From: an uncultured Clostridia bacterium
GTDB lineage: Bacteria > Bacillota > Clostridia > Christensenellales > Aristaeellaceae
NCBI GenBank assembly: GCA_937894675.1
Contig: CALCQO010000023.1
Location: 172,830 to 236,829 of the forward strand
Direction: 5' to 3'
DNA length: 64,000 nucleotides
The notes under the pieces were generated by a model. That model was not told the origin of the DNA and did no database searches. It saw only the letters and a list, made by a program, of their open reading frames with translations. The position numbers and the translations under genes are program-made. Shown one piece after another: positions 1 through 9,278 of the stretch (positions are counted from its first letter, which is position 1; each line of letters starts with the position of its first letter).

Positions 1-1
1 A

Positions 2-1219
2 TTGATTGCGGTGAAAGAAAAACATCACTATGACATGTTCCGGGACCGGGTGATGTTTCCCATCATCAATGTGTACGGCAAGGTGCTTGGTTTTGGCGGC
101 CGTGCGCTGGGCGACGCGCAGCCCAAGTACTTAAATACCGCCGATACGCCAGTATTCAACAAGCGGTACGGGGTATACGCCGCGAACCTGCTGCGGAACC
201 AGCGCAATCTGAAACGTGTTCTTCTGGTGGAAGGCTATATGGATGTGATTGCCCTGGTGCAGCAGGGGCTGCAGGGAGTAGTAGCCACCCTGGGAACTGC
301 CCTTACCAACGAACAGGCCAGGTTCCTTAAGCGTTTCGCGCCGGAGGTCTGGGTTGCCTACGACGGGGATGAGGCTGGTCAAATGGCCATTGAAAGAGCG
401 GTAGAAATTTTCCGGCAGGAGAGTATTCCGGTAAAAGTACTGCAGTTCCCTGAGGGGATGGATCCGGATGATATGATAAATCAACATGGGGTGGAAGCTT
501 TTTCCAAACTCCGTCCCATCTCGGATGTATCCTTTACCCTGCGGCGCTTAGAAAAGAAACTGGATATTTCCTCCCAGGACGGCAGAACAGAGTATGCGAA
601 GCAGGCCGCGAAGATTCTAGCGGAAGTGCCTGACCCCGTAGAACTGGATTTGTATGTAAAGGAGTTATCCCTGCGCAGCGGCTTTAGCCGGGAGGTATTG
701 CTGGCGCAAATGCAGGTAGCCGGCAGCCGCATCCTAGTGACCAAGAAGAAGGAAAGCGAGCGGAAGGCCGTACGGTCTCGCCCAAGGGTGCTTACCGACG
801 AAGGCAACGCTGCGGAACAAACACTGCTCAGCCTTTTGGCTTCTGGGAAACTGCCGGTAGATTTTGTGAAAAGCGGTGATTTTCTCACGGATACGTATCA
901 AACCATCGCGGCAAGACTTCTTCTCGGGGAGCAGCCGGTAAAAATCATGACGACCATTGAAGATGAGGCAACACGCTCCTTAGTGGGTAAACTCTTTACA
1001 CAGGAAGTTATCGGGGATCCCGCCAATGCGATGGCTGCGGCAGAAGAGTGTTTGAATACCTTGCGTAAGCAGCGTATTAACGCGGAAATCGATATCTTAA
1101 AGAAAAACATGGAAACGCAGAACGCGGAGCAGAAGGTGGAGACATTAAAAGAAATCATGCGTTTAACGGTAGAATTGTCTGGTATACAACGCGCGCAAGC
1201 AAAACGAAAGGAAGTGTAA
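2..1219 (+). CDS. dnaG: DNA primase DnaG (5' part outside window)
   Basis: This is the C-terminal two-thirds of bacterial primase, which makes RNA primers at the replication fork and binds the replicative helicase through its C-terminal domain. The Toprim core is visible: LLVEGYMDVIAL carries the conserved Glu, and VAYDGDEAGQ carries the metal-binding DxD-type motif. A DnaB-binding-like helical tail follows. The gene is open at the window edge, so the zinc-binding domain and start codon are missing. It stops 4 nt before sigA. The dnaG-rpoD pairing is the classic macromolecular-synthesis operon. Family assignment is secure. Confidence 0.97.
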   Translation: MIAVKEKHHYDMFRDRVMFPIINVYGKVLGFGGRALGDAQPKYLNTADTPVFNKRYGVYAANLLRNQRNLKRVLLVEGYMDVIALVQQGLQGVVATLGTALTNEQARFLKRFAPEVWVAYDGDEAGQMAIERAVEIFRQESIPVKVLQFPEGMDPDDMINQHGVEAFSKLRPISDVSFTLRRLEKKLDISSQDGRTEYAKQAAKILAEVPDPVELDLYVKELSLRSGFSREVLLAQMQVAGSRILVTKKKESERKAVRSRPRVLTDEGNAAEQTLLSLLASGKLPVDFVKSGDFLTDTYQTIAARLLLGEQPVKIMTTIEDEATRSLVGKLFTQEVIGDPANAMAAAEECLNTLRKQRINAEIDILKKNMETQNAEQKVETLKEIMRLTVELSGIQRAQAKRKEV

Positions 1220-1223
1220 CGCT

Positions 1224-2320
<1,097 letters not shown>

Positions 2321-2321
<1 letters not shown>

Positions 2322-2983
2322 TGCGGTCCAATCGGCTACTAACCTTGGATAAAAGGCTGAGCGCTGTTGCCGGCCTTTTTCCTGTATGCGAATATGGGGT
2401 TGATATCGGCGCCGACCATGGGAAACTGTCAGCCTGGCTTTTACAGACAGAAAGATGTGAGCGGATGATTGTCAGCGATATCAGCCCGCTGTCCGTACAA
2501 AAGGTCGGCCAGTTAATGGATGAACTGGATTTATGCCACAGGTGCATTGTAAGGGAGGCCGACGGGTTTGCGGCGATTGACCGTCCTGTGGACGCTGTCG
2601 CGGTTTGCGGCCTGGGCGGAAAAACAATCGCGGACATGGTGAAGCAACAACCTAAGCTGCATGGAAACCCAGCGCTTATCTTATCCGCCCACACACAGAT
2701 ACCGCTTCTGCGCAGAACCCTGGTGGAACATGGATATCGGATTGAAAAAGAGGTCATTGTAAGCGCGGCGCGGCGGTATTACAACATCATTAAAGCCGTC
2801 GTGGGAACAAGCGATTATACTGATAAGCAGATTCAAACCGGCTTTCATGTTGAAGGCAGCAGTCAGAAAGAACTGTATGCGTATTACCAATGGCGCTACA
2901 ATGTGGAGAAAAGCAAGCAAACAGAACAAGGGCAGATACTTGCATGGCTGAAGGAGGAAATGGAACAATGCGGCAGGCTGTAG
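2321..2983 (+). CDS. trmK: tRNA (adenine(22)-N1)-methyltransferase TrmK
   Basis: Class I SAM-dependent methyltransferase of 220 residues of the TrmK/YqfN family, which makes m1A22 in tRNA of Gram-positive bacteria. The N-terminal SAM-binding motif (VDIGADHGKLSAWL) and the acidic position at the end of strand 2 (VSDISPLSV) are visible; the C-terminal part is a coiled tail rich in Gln, Lys and Glu. It starts on the last base of the sigA stop codon and overlaps the next gene by 16 nt. The same neighbours (rpoD upstream, nif3-like downstream) occur in Bacillus and Clostridium, supporting the assignment. Confidence 0.93.
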
Positions 2984-3732
2984 TCCGGGATGTTTATCAA
3001 TGGCTGGATGAAATTGCCCCTTTTGAAACAGCGGAAGCCTTTGACAATGTGGGCCTGCTGATTGGCAGTATGCGTCAGGAAGTAAATAATGTTCTGGTAG
3101 CCTTGGATGTCACCCTTCCTGTTATCCAGCAGGCAATTGAAAAAAATGTACAGCTTATCATTACGCATCACCCTGTGATGTTCCGGCCTGTACAACAGAT
3201 TGTGGATGATACCTATGAAGGGAAACTGCTGTCCGCCATCATCCGGGCGGGCATCTCGCTCATCAGCACCCATACCAATATTGACCAGACGCTATACAGC
3301 GGCTCCGCAAGGCTTGCCGAGAAGCTCGGATTAACTGATATTGTTCGGCCGGATCCATACCTGTTTATCGGTACGGTTCCTGAAGCGATAGACGCGCAGA
3401 AGATGGAGGGGAAACTGGAAGAAATCCTGGGCACCAAAGTGATTCGGTACGGTAATCCGGATACCATCATCCAAAGGCTGGCCATAGCGGGCGGCGCCTA
3501 TGATGAAGGGTACGAACAAGCACAACAATCCGGCGCTCAGGCGCTGCTGACAGGGGAAGTTAAACACCACAACGCCATTGCGGCGGTTGAAAGCGGCATG
3601 ATACTTTTTGAGGGCGGGCATCTGCAGACAGAGACGCCTATGGTTTCTTTTCTGGCCGAGTGTTTACAAAACGCTTTAAATACCTTAGAATATAATGTAA
3701 GGGTTTATTCGTCTGATGTAAAACTCTACTGA
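2968..3732 (+). CDS. Nif3-like dinuclear metal centre hexameric protein
   Basis: Member of the NIF3/YqfO/YbgI family, 254 residues. These proteins form toroidal hexamers with a dinuclear metal site; GTP cyclohydrolase I type 2 activity has been suggested but the physiological role is not settled. Metal-ligand regions are visible: ITHHPVMF near residue 65, STHTNIDQ, and EGGHLQTE near the C-terminus. It is about 115 residues shorter than B. subtilis YqfO and lacks that protein's inserted PII/CutA-like domain, resembling YbgI. I chose ATG 2968 because AAGGAGG lies 10 nt upstream; an extended reading would start inside trmK without such a site. Confidence 0.9.
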   Translation: MRQAVVRDVYQWLDEIAPFETAEAFDNVGLLIGSMRQEVNNVLVALDVTLPVIQQAIEKNVQLIITHHPVMFRPVQQIVDDTYEGKLLSAIIRAGISLISTHTNIDQTLYSGSARLAEKLGLTDIVRPDPYLFIGTVPEAIDAQKMEGKLEEILGTKVIRYGNPDTIIQRLAIAGGAYDEGYEQAQQSGAQALLTGEVKHHNAIAAVESGMILFEGGHLQTETPMVSFLAECLQNALNTLEYNVRVYSSDVKLY

Positions 3733-3759
3733 AGACATGGCCCAAAAGGAGGACACAGG

Positions 3760-4464
3760 ATGAACCAACTGGAACTGCTGTGGGATTATCAGCTTGCCGA
3801 TGTGGAAGCGGACAATGTAAAAAAAGACATTGCCCGCTCGCCTCAACGTTTGAAGCTGTTGAAATTACGCGAGAATATCCAGGAACAACAAAATTTTCTT
3901 AAAACCTTGGAAACGGAAGCCGCCGCCATGCTGGATCGCATTGATGTGCTGCAGGACGCGATCAGCATGAATGAGGAGCAGTTAAAGCTGCTGCAAAACA
4001 AGGTACAGGATAACCCGGCAAAGGACAGCAAAGAAGCACGGGAATATATCATGGATACCCAGCGGCTGGTCAATGATTTGAACGAGTATGACCAGGAAAC
4101 CCGCCGCATTCGCAAAGACGCAGCCGATAGGGATAAAAAACAGCGGGATATCAAGCGGCTTGCAGTCAAGATTAAGACGGAGTTTGACGCCCTGCGCGAG
4201 GAATACAACACTGAATACCAGCAAAAAGCCAAGGAACTGGAATCCCTGCAGGCGATTGCCGATGAAAAGGCGAAAAAACTGGACAAAGCATTGCTGGATA
4301 AGTACAACGCGGTAAAGCAGCACAGTGTGCCGCCTATGGCCAAATTGGTGAATGACCGCTGCGGCGGCTGCAATATGTCCTTCCCGTCATCCGTGCTTCA
4401 TGCCATTAAAGCCGGCAAAGATGTGGAATGTGAAACCTGCGGCAGGATGATTCTGCCGGATTAA
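3760..4464 (+). CDS. Coiled-coil C4 zinc-ribbon protein (CdsZ/zf-RING_7 family)
   Basis: 234-residue protein made of a long antiparallel coiled coil (about residues 5-185, charged heptads) and a C-terminal zinc ribbon formed by CGGC...CETC. This is the architecture of the bacterial C4-type zinc ribbon family found next to nif3 genes. The family has been suggested to bind nucleic acid or to act in rRNA or ribosome-related processes, but its role here is unproven. The start is backed by an AAAAGGAGG site. It is the last protein gene before rnpB, separated from it by only a few bases, so the RNA may be co-transcribed with the operon. Confidence 0.88.
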   Translation: MNQLELLWDYQLADVEADNVKKDIARSPQRLKLLKLRENIQEQQNFLKTLETEAAAMLDRIDVLQDAISMNEEQLKLLQNKVQDNPAKDSKEAREYIMDTQRLVNDLNEYDQETRRIRKDAADRDKKQRDIKRLAVKIKTEFDALREEYNTEYQQKAKELESLQAIADEKAKKLDKALLDKYNAVKQHSVPPMAKLVNDRCGGCNMSFPSSVLHAIKAGKDVECETCGRMILPD

Positions 4465-4470
4465 TACCGA

Positions 4471-4808
4471 GATATCATGAGGCGGCCAAATGGTCGCGTG
4501 CCCACTAGGCATGAGGAAAGTCCGAGCACCACAGGGCATTGTGCCAGTTAACGGCTGGTGGAGGCGACTCCAAGGCGAGTGCAACAGAGAGATACCGCCG
4601 AGAAATCGGTAAGGGTGGAAAGGTGCGGTAAGAGCGCACCGGCGGCTTGGCGACTTGACCGTCATGTAAACCCCACATGGTGCAAGATAACCGAAAGCGC
4701 AGGCTGCCCGCTTAGCTTTCGACCATCGCTCGAGCATACCGGCGACGGTTTGCCCAGATAGATGACCATTCACGACAGAACTCGGCTTACAGACCGCGCT
4801 CATGTATC
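4471..4808 (+). ncRNA. rnpB: RNase P RNA, bacterial class A
   Basis: Catalytic RNA subunit of RNase P, which trims tRNA 5' leaders. The universally conserved blocks are present: GAGGAAAGTCCGAGCACC near 4511, AACCCCACATGGTGCAAG near 4670, and ACAGAACTCGGCTTACAG near 4775. The first and last about 15 bases are complementary and form helix P1 (GATATCATGAGGCGG with CCGCGCTCATGTATC, with bulges), which sets the ends. The CATGGTGCAAG region is where the P8-P9 core and J11/12 segments are expected. A terminator hairpin follows immediately. Confidence 0.97.
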
Positions 4809-4835
4809 AGACCGCTAAACGCGGTCTTATTTTTT
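4809..4835 (+). terminator. Rho-independent terminator of rnpB
   Basis: A 7-bp stem AGACCGC/GCGGTCT with a 5-nt loop is followed by TATTTTTT. The 3' end of the convergent rhomboid-like gene (stop codon at 4827-4829) lies inside the hairpin, so the same structure probably serves as a two-way boundary. Confidence 0.9.
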
Positions 4836-5477
4836 AAAGCTGGAACGGAATTGCCTGCGCCTTTTCCATTGATAAATGGTTTGTCTGATTTTGTTCAGGA
4901 TATCACCGCCAAAGAACAATATGATATTTGCCAGGCTGATGATGATGGCAATCTTTTCGCTCCAAGGCTGGTAGATGAAGGAAGAGAGGAAAAACAATCC
5001 GTTGATGAGCGCCAGCCATTTCATCTTGATGGGCAGGATAAAGAAAAGAAGAATCTCATAATCCGGATATACCAAAGCAAAGGCGAAGAACAGGGAAAAA
5101 TTCAAGTAGGTGTTGGTGCTGTAGCCAGTGATGAATGCGCCGATGATGGTGCCAAGCGCGCCAATCAGGTAAAACAGAAAGAAACGCCGCGCGCCCCAAC
5201 GGGCTTCCAAAGTTGTGCCGATGAAGTAATAAAAATACAATGCCAAAAATGTATACATGGGGTTGGAAGCCAACGGAACAAATAAAAATGTGACAAGCCG
5301 CCAGATTTCGCCGGCCAGAACACGGTCACGAATCAGGGATAGGCGATAAATCAGATTGAAGGTAGGAAAAAATAGGTTTAATAAATACACACCGCCCATG
5401 GCAAAAATTAGGTATTTGTAAAACGGCTGGATTCGAAATTTATATAGTTTTCTTTCTAACTGATTCAGTAAACTCAT
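4827..5477 (-). CDS. Rhomboid/Derlin-like membrane protein, apparently without protease residues
   Basis: 216-residue integral membrane protein with about six hydrophobic segments and a basic C-terminal tail (QWKRRRQFRSS). The block FLALYFYYFIGTTLEARWG followed by RRFFLFYLIGALG is typical of the bacterial rhomboid-like/Derlin branch. Active rhomboid proteases have a GxSG serine motif in TM4 and a His in TM6. Here the TM4 position reads NTYLNFSLFFAFA and the last helix reads ISLANIILFFGGD, so neither residue is evident. It is probably a pseudoprotease with a role in membrane protein handling (inference). It is monocistronic, convergent to rnpB, with its own promoter upstream. Confidence 0.82.
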   Translation of the reverse strand: MSLLNQLERKLYKFRIQPFYKYLIFAMGGVYLLNLFFPTFNLIYRLSLIRDRVLAGEIWRLVTFLFVPLASNPMYTFLALYFYYFIGTTLEARWGARRFFLFYLIGALGTIIGAFITGYSTNTYLNFSLFFAFALVYPDYEILLFFILPIKMKWLALINGLFFLSSFIYQPWSEKIAIIISLANIILFFGGDILNKIRQTIYQWKRRRQFRSSFKK

Positions 5478-5507
5478 GTGCTTCTCCTTTGTTTTTCATC
5501 TTCTGTT

Positions 5508-5536
5508 ATAATACCACAATAGAAAGAAAATGTGAA
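5508..5536 (-). promoter_or_regulatory. Promoter of rhomboid-like gene
   Basis: On the minus strand TTCACA and TATTAT are separated by 17 nt, and the -10 is preceded by TGG, the extended -10 form. It lies 30-60 nt upstream of the rhomboid-like start codon and is back-to-back with the importer promoter. Confidence 0.6.
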
Positions 5537-5559
5537 ATGAAAATGATGAATAAATATGC

Positions 5560-5588
5560 TTGACAACCGTATTATTATCAATTATAAT
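5560..5588 (+). promoter_or_regulatory. Consensus sigma-A promoter of amino-acid importer
   Basis: Perfect match to the vegetative consensus: TTGACA, 17-nt spacer, TATAAT. Transcription would start about 5595, leaving a roughly 23-nt leader with an AAGGAGGG ribosome-binding site before the binding-protein gene. Confidence 0.9.
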
Positions 5589-5617
5589 TCAAACCATCAA
5601 AGAAGGAGGGATGATTC

Positions 5618-6364
5618 ATGAAAAAACTAATCGCCTTGATGCTGTCCGCCATGCTAATGCTGATGTCATTTTCCGCTGTCGCTGCGGAGAAACTTGTGGT
5701 AGGCACAAATGCTGAGTTCCCGCCATTTGAGTATATTGGCGATGATGGGACCATTCAGGGATTTGACGCTGATTTAATCGCGGCCATTATGGGCAAAATT
5801 GGTCAGGAATTTGAGATGAACAACATGGAGTTTGGCTCCTTGGTGTTTGCCCTTCAGAATGGTCAGCTTGATATGGTAATCGCCGGGATGACAATCAGTG
5901 AAGAGCGCAAACAGTATGTTATCTTTTCTGACCCATATTTCGAGGCAACCCAGAAAATCCTCGTTCAGGAAGGTTCCGCTACCAAAGCAGCCCAGGACAT
6001 CACCGCTGACATGACCATTGGCGTTCAGGAAGGGACAACGGGCGACATGTATGCGACAGACAATCTGCCTGCCAAGGTGGAAAGGTACAACAAAGCGCTT
6101 GACGCGGTGCTGGACTTGAAAAATGGCCGATTGGACGCGGTGATGGTTGACGCGGCGCCTTCAGAATACCTGGCGAAGAATGTTGGCGGCGTTGTAGTGC
6201 TGGAAGAGAACCTGTCCGAGGAACAATACGGTATTGCTATGAAAAAAGAAGACACCCAGCTGCAGGAAAAAGTGAACGTAGCGCTGAAAGAACTGGTGGA
6301 ATCCGGGGAATACGATGCGTTGTACGCAAAATACTTCAGTGTGATAGAATCAGAAGCGAAATAA
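5618..6364 (+). CDS. Polar amino-acid ABC transporter substrate-binding protein
   Basis: Family 3 extracellular solute-binding protein of 248 residues, catching a polar amino acid for the permease and ATPase downstream. The family core is evident: LVVGTNAEFPPFEY, GFDADLIAAI, and the DMVIAGMTISEERK block with the conserved Arg used for binding the alpha-carboxylate. An N-terminal signal peptide is clear (MKK, hydrophobic stretch, AVA-AEK cleavage site), but there is no lipobox cysteine. The protein therefore looks secreted or retained by an uncleaved signal, not lipid-anchored as most Gram-positive binding proteins are. Substrate cannot be read from the sequence. Confidence 0.93.
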   Translation: MKKLIALMLSAMLMLMSFSAVAAEKLVVGTNAEFPPFEYIGDDGTIQGFDADLIAAIMGKIGQEFEMNNMEFGSLVFALQNGQLDMVIAGMTISEERKQYVIFSDPYFEATQKILVQEGSATKAAQDITADMTIGVQEGTTGDMYATDNLPAKVERYNKALDAVLDLKNGRLDAVMVDAAPSEYLAKNVGGVVVLEENLSEEQYGIAMKKEDTQLQEKVNVALKELVESGEYDALYAKYFSVIESEAK

Positions 6365-6370
6365 ACAACC

Positions 6371-6400
6371 CTGCCTGCCGGCTGAAAAGCCGGCAGGCAG
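6371..6400 (+). promoter_or_regulatory. Intercistronic 13-bp GAAA-capped stem-loop
   Basis: A perfect 13-bp GC-rich stem (CTGCCTGCCGGCT with its complement) closed by a GAAA tetraloop lies between the binding-protein and permease genes. No T-run follows, so it is not a standard terminator. Such stems commonly protect the 3' end of the upstream cistron and raise binding protein over permease (inference). Confidence 0.85.
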
Positions 6401-6418
6401 ACAGATAAGGGGAACACA

Positions 6419-7126
6419 TTGTCAGGATTCTTTGAAGGGCTAGCGCAGGATTTCACCAATAACCTGATTGTTGGAGACCGGTATCTGCTGATACTGGATG
6501 GTTTGAAAACAACGCTGATTATTGCGACAGGCGCCGCGATCATCGGCGTTTTGCTAGGCACTGTCTTGGCGTTGATGCGCTTATCTAATGTAAAAATCGG
6601 TAATAAGTGGTATATCCTGCGTTCGCTTTCAGGGGCTTATGTCAATGTTGTCCGCGGGACGCCCATGGTCGTGCAGCTGATGATGATGTACTATGTCATC
6701 CTGTCATCGACAAGTTTAAGCAAGATCACCATTTCAATTATCAGCTTCGGGCTCAACAGCGGTGCCTATGTTTCGGAGATGATACGCGGCGGAATCATGG
6801 CGGTTGACAAGGGGCAGGAGGAAGCTGGCCGGTCCCTGGGGCTGAGCCGCGGTTTGACCATGCGGCATATCATCCTTCCCCAAAGCATCCGGATTGCGAT
6901 TCCCTCCCTTTTTAATGAGTTTATCATGCTGCTCAAAGAAACCTCCATTGTCGGCTTCATTGGTTTGATGGATTTAACCAAAGCGAGCGACTTTATCCGC
7001 AGCCGCACCTACTCCGCTTTTTTCCCGCTGCTGATTGTGGCTGCAATCTATTTACTAATAGTCACCGTGCTTACATCTTTCTTTTCCAAACTTGAAAGGA
7101 GGCTGCGCGCCGGTGCAAACAAATAG
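6419..7126 (+). CDS. Amino-acid ABC transporter permease (HisM type)
   Basis: 235-residue membrane permease of the His/Glu/Gln importer family with about five hydrophobic spans. The ATPase-contacting EAA loop is visible as EEAGRSLGLSRGLTMRHIILPQ-type sequence near residues 137-158, and VVRGTPMVVQLMMMYY is the family signature before it. The start is TTG at 6419 with AAGGGGA upstream, right after the intercistronic hairpin. A single permease implies a homodimeric channel. The stop lies 14 nt inside the ATPase gene. Confidence 0.93.
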   Translation: MSGFFEGLAQDFTNNLIVGDRYLLILDGLKTTLIIATGAAIIGVLLGTVLALMRLSNVKIGNKWYILRSLSGAYVNVVRGTPMVVQLMMMYYVILSSTSLSKITISIISFGLNSGAYVSEMIRGGIMAVDKGQEEAGRSLGLSRGLTMRHIILPQSIRIAIPSLFNEFIMLLKETSIVGFIGLMDLTKASDFIRSRTYSAFFPLLIVAAIYLLIVTVLTSFFSKLERRLRAGANK

Positions 7127-7859
7127 TGTTAACCCTTTGATACAGACGATTGAGTTGGAAAAAGATTTTGATGGGTTAAAGGTGCTCCGTGGAATCAATC
7201 AGAGCATTCGAAAAAGTGAGAAAGTTGTTGTCATCGGGCCGTCCGGATCAGGGAAAAGCACCTTTCTTCGGTGCTTGAATCTTTTGGAACAGCCAACTGG
7301 GGGGCAAATCCTATTCGAGGGCGTTGATATCACGGATCCAAAGACGAATATTAATCTCGTGCGCAGAAAAATGGGCATGGTTTTTCAGCAGTTCAACCTG
7401 TTTCCCCATATGAACGTCCTGCAGAACATGATGCTCTCGCCTATCAAACTAAAAATTCTTCAAAAAGAAGAAGCGGAAGATAAAGCCATGGTACTGCTGA
7501 AGCGTGTTGGGCTAGAGGAGAAGGCGCAAGCCTATCCCAAGACCCTGTCAGGCGGGCAGCAGCAGCGTATCGCCATTATCCGCGCCTTGATGATGGAACC
7601 GGATGTCATGCTGTTTGATGAACCCACCAGTGCTCTTGACCCGGAGATGGTGGGCGAAGTGCTGGATGTTATGAAGCAGTTGGCTGTTGGCGGGATGACC
7701 ATGGTGGTCGTTACCCATGAGATGGGATTCGCACGGGAAGTGGGGGACAGGGTACTGTTTATGGATGAGGGGAAAATTGTGGAGGAAGGAAAACCCCTTG
7801 AAATATTCAGCCAGCCCAAAGAGCCACGGACCATCGATTTCCTAAGAAAAATACTCTGA
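7113..7859 (+). CDS. Amino-acid ABC transporter ATP-binding protein (GlnQ/HisP type)
   Basis: ATPase subunit of 248 residues that powers the importer. Walker A GPSGSGKST, Q-loop FQQFNLFPH, signature LSGGQQQR, Walker B VMLFDEPTSALD and the switch His in VVTHEMGFA are all intact. The characteristic H-loop and D-loop spacing fits the polar amino-acid subfamily. I start it at GTG 7113, ten bases after AAAGGAGG. A TTG at 7092 would begin upstream of that site and is less likely. It overlaps the permease stop codon by 14 nt and ends the three-gene operon. Confidence 0.94.
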   Translation: MQTNSVNPLIQTIELEKDFDGLKVLRGINQSIRKSEKVVVIGPSGSGKSTFLRCLNLLEQPTGGQILFEGVDITDPKTNINLVRRKMGMVFQQFNLFPHMNVLQNMMLSPIKLKILQKEEAEDKAMVLLKRVGLEEKAQAYPKTLSGGQQQRIAIIRALMMEPDVMLFDEPTSALDPEMVGEVLDVMKQLAVGGMTMVVVTHEMGFAREVGDRVLFMDEGKIVEEGKPLEIFSQPKEPRTIDFLRKIL

Positions 7860-7949
7860 ATCAGCAACCGCGTTGCAGGGCAGTGTTTGCTCACGTTAAT
7901 CAGTACATATTGGCTTGTATATCGAGACTTTATCAAGTAAAATCATCCC

Positions 7950-9278
7950 ATGGATGTATTTGATGAAGTCTTTTCTGTACTTGAGGAATCCTACCTGCGG
8001 ATCGGAACGCCGGGACGTGTCGCGGTGGCTGTTTCGGGGGGAGCGGATTCTATAGCTTTGCTGTTGCTGATGGCAAAGCTGAGGAATGTGCATTCTTTCC
8101 AGATGGTATGTTTGCATGTGGATCATGGGCTGCGGAGCGAATCAACTGACGACGCTGCATTTGTCAAGGATGTATGCGAACAATGGAACATTCCATTCGA
8201 TCAGCGGGAGTTGTCCCTGCAGAGCAAATCAAATATCGAAGCTGCTGCGCGGGAGGGTAGATATCATGCCCTACGGGCGATGGCTCATGCGTTTGGGGCG
8301 AATGTTATCGCGACAGCGCATCACGCGCAGGACCAAGCGGAGACCGTCTTGATGCATTTATTGTACGGGGCGGGAGGGCGCGGCCTTTCTGGTATGCGGG
8401 AGTTGCAGGATGATATCTGGCGTCCCCTTTTACCCGTCAGCAAGGAAAAATTATTTGCCGTCCTTAAGGAAAGCAGAGCAGCATGGCGCGAGGACGAGAG
8501 CAATCAATGGAATCAGTACACGCGCAACGCTCTGAGAAATATTGTTTTTCCCCAACTGAATGACATCTATCCCGGCTGTACTAATAGGATTGTACAAACT
8601 GCTGATATTCTGCTGCACCAGGAAGACTTTCTGGAAGATGCGGCAAAAACCTGGCTTCGGGATAATGGTTTTGTACAGGGTGATGTTTGCTGGTGCGATA
8701 GGAAAGCCCTGCTGCAACAAAACCTGGCAATGAAGCGGCATATCGTTCTTCAGATGGCTAAACATTTAAACATTCCGCTTCAGTATGAACATGTTCAGCA
8801 AGTTCTTCAGCAGATAGAGATTGAGAAAATTCAAACAGTCAATTTACCTATGAAAAGCAGCGCGTTGATAAACAGCAAGCGTTTGCATATTGTTTGTCAG
8901 AATGCTATGCATTGGCCTTTGGGCATCGTTCGCTATGAACAGCCCGCATACCTGCTGAGCCATGGGTGCTTTACCCAGGCCTTTGATGCTGATATGATAC
9001 AGGGAGCCGTTCTGCGCACTCGGCGAACGGGGGATGTGTTCAGCCCCCTTGGCCAACAGGGAAGCCAAAGCCTGAAGCAGTACATGATGGACAGAAAGTT
9101 GGATCGCCCTTTTCGGGATATCTGGCCGGTACTGGCACTAGGGCATCAAATTCTCTGGGTAGTGGGCTATGGCGCTTCGCGCGCCGCAGCGGTAACAGAA
9201 AACACGAAAAAAGCGGTGTATGCTGTGTATCACGGCATACTGCCGGATAAAAGACAGAATGGAGAAGCAGCATTATGA
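7950..9278 (+). CDS. tilS: tRNA(Ile)-lysidine synthase TilS
   Basis: 442-residue ATP-dependent ligase that converts C34 of the CAU-anticodon isoleucine tRNA to lysidine, changing codon reading from AUG to AUA. The N-terminal PP-loop motif SGGADS sits at residues 29-34, followed by HVDHGLR and HHAQDQAETVLMHLL, both typical of TilS. The C-terminal substrate-binding domain contains RTRRTGDVFSPLG and LKQYMMDRKL. No convincing Shine-Dalgarno precedes the ATG. It overlaps hpt by 4 nt (ATGA), reproducing the tilS-hpt-ftsH order known from Bacillus. Confidence 0.95.
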   Translation: MDVFDEVFSVLEESYLRIGTPGRVAVAVSGGADSIALLLLMAKLRNVHSFQMVCLHVDHGLRSESTDDAAFVKDVCEQWNIPFDQRELSLQSKSNIEAAAREGRYHALRAMAHAFGANVIATAHHAQDQAETVLMHLLYGAGGRGLSGMRELQDDIWRPLLPVSKEKLFAVLKESRAAWREDESNQWNQYTRNALRNIVFPQLNDIYPGCTNRIVQTADILLHQEDFLEDAAKTWLRDNGFVQGDVCWCDRKALLQQNLAMKRHIVLQMAKHLNIPLQYEHVQQVLQQIEIEKIQTVNLPMKSSALINSKRLHIVCQNAMHWPLGIVRYEQPAYLLSHGCFTQAFDADMIQGAVLRTRRTGDVFSPLGQQGSQSLKQYMMDRKLDRPFRDIWPVLALGHQILWVVGYGASRAAAVTENTKKAVYAVYHGILPDKRQNGEAAL

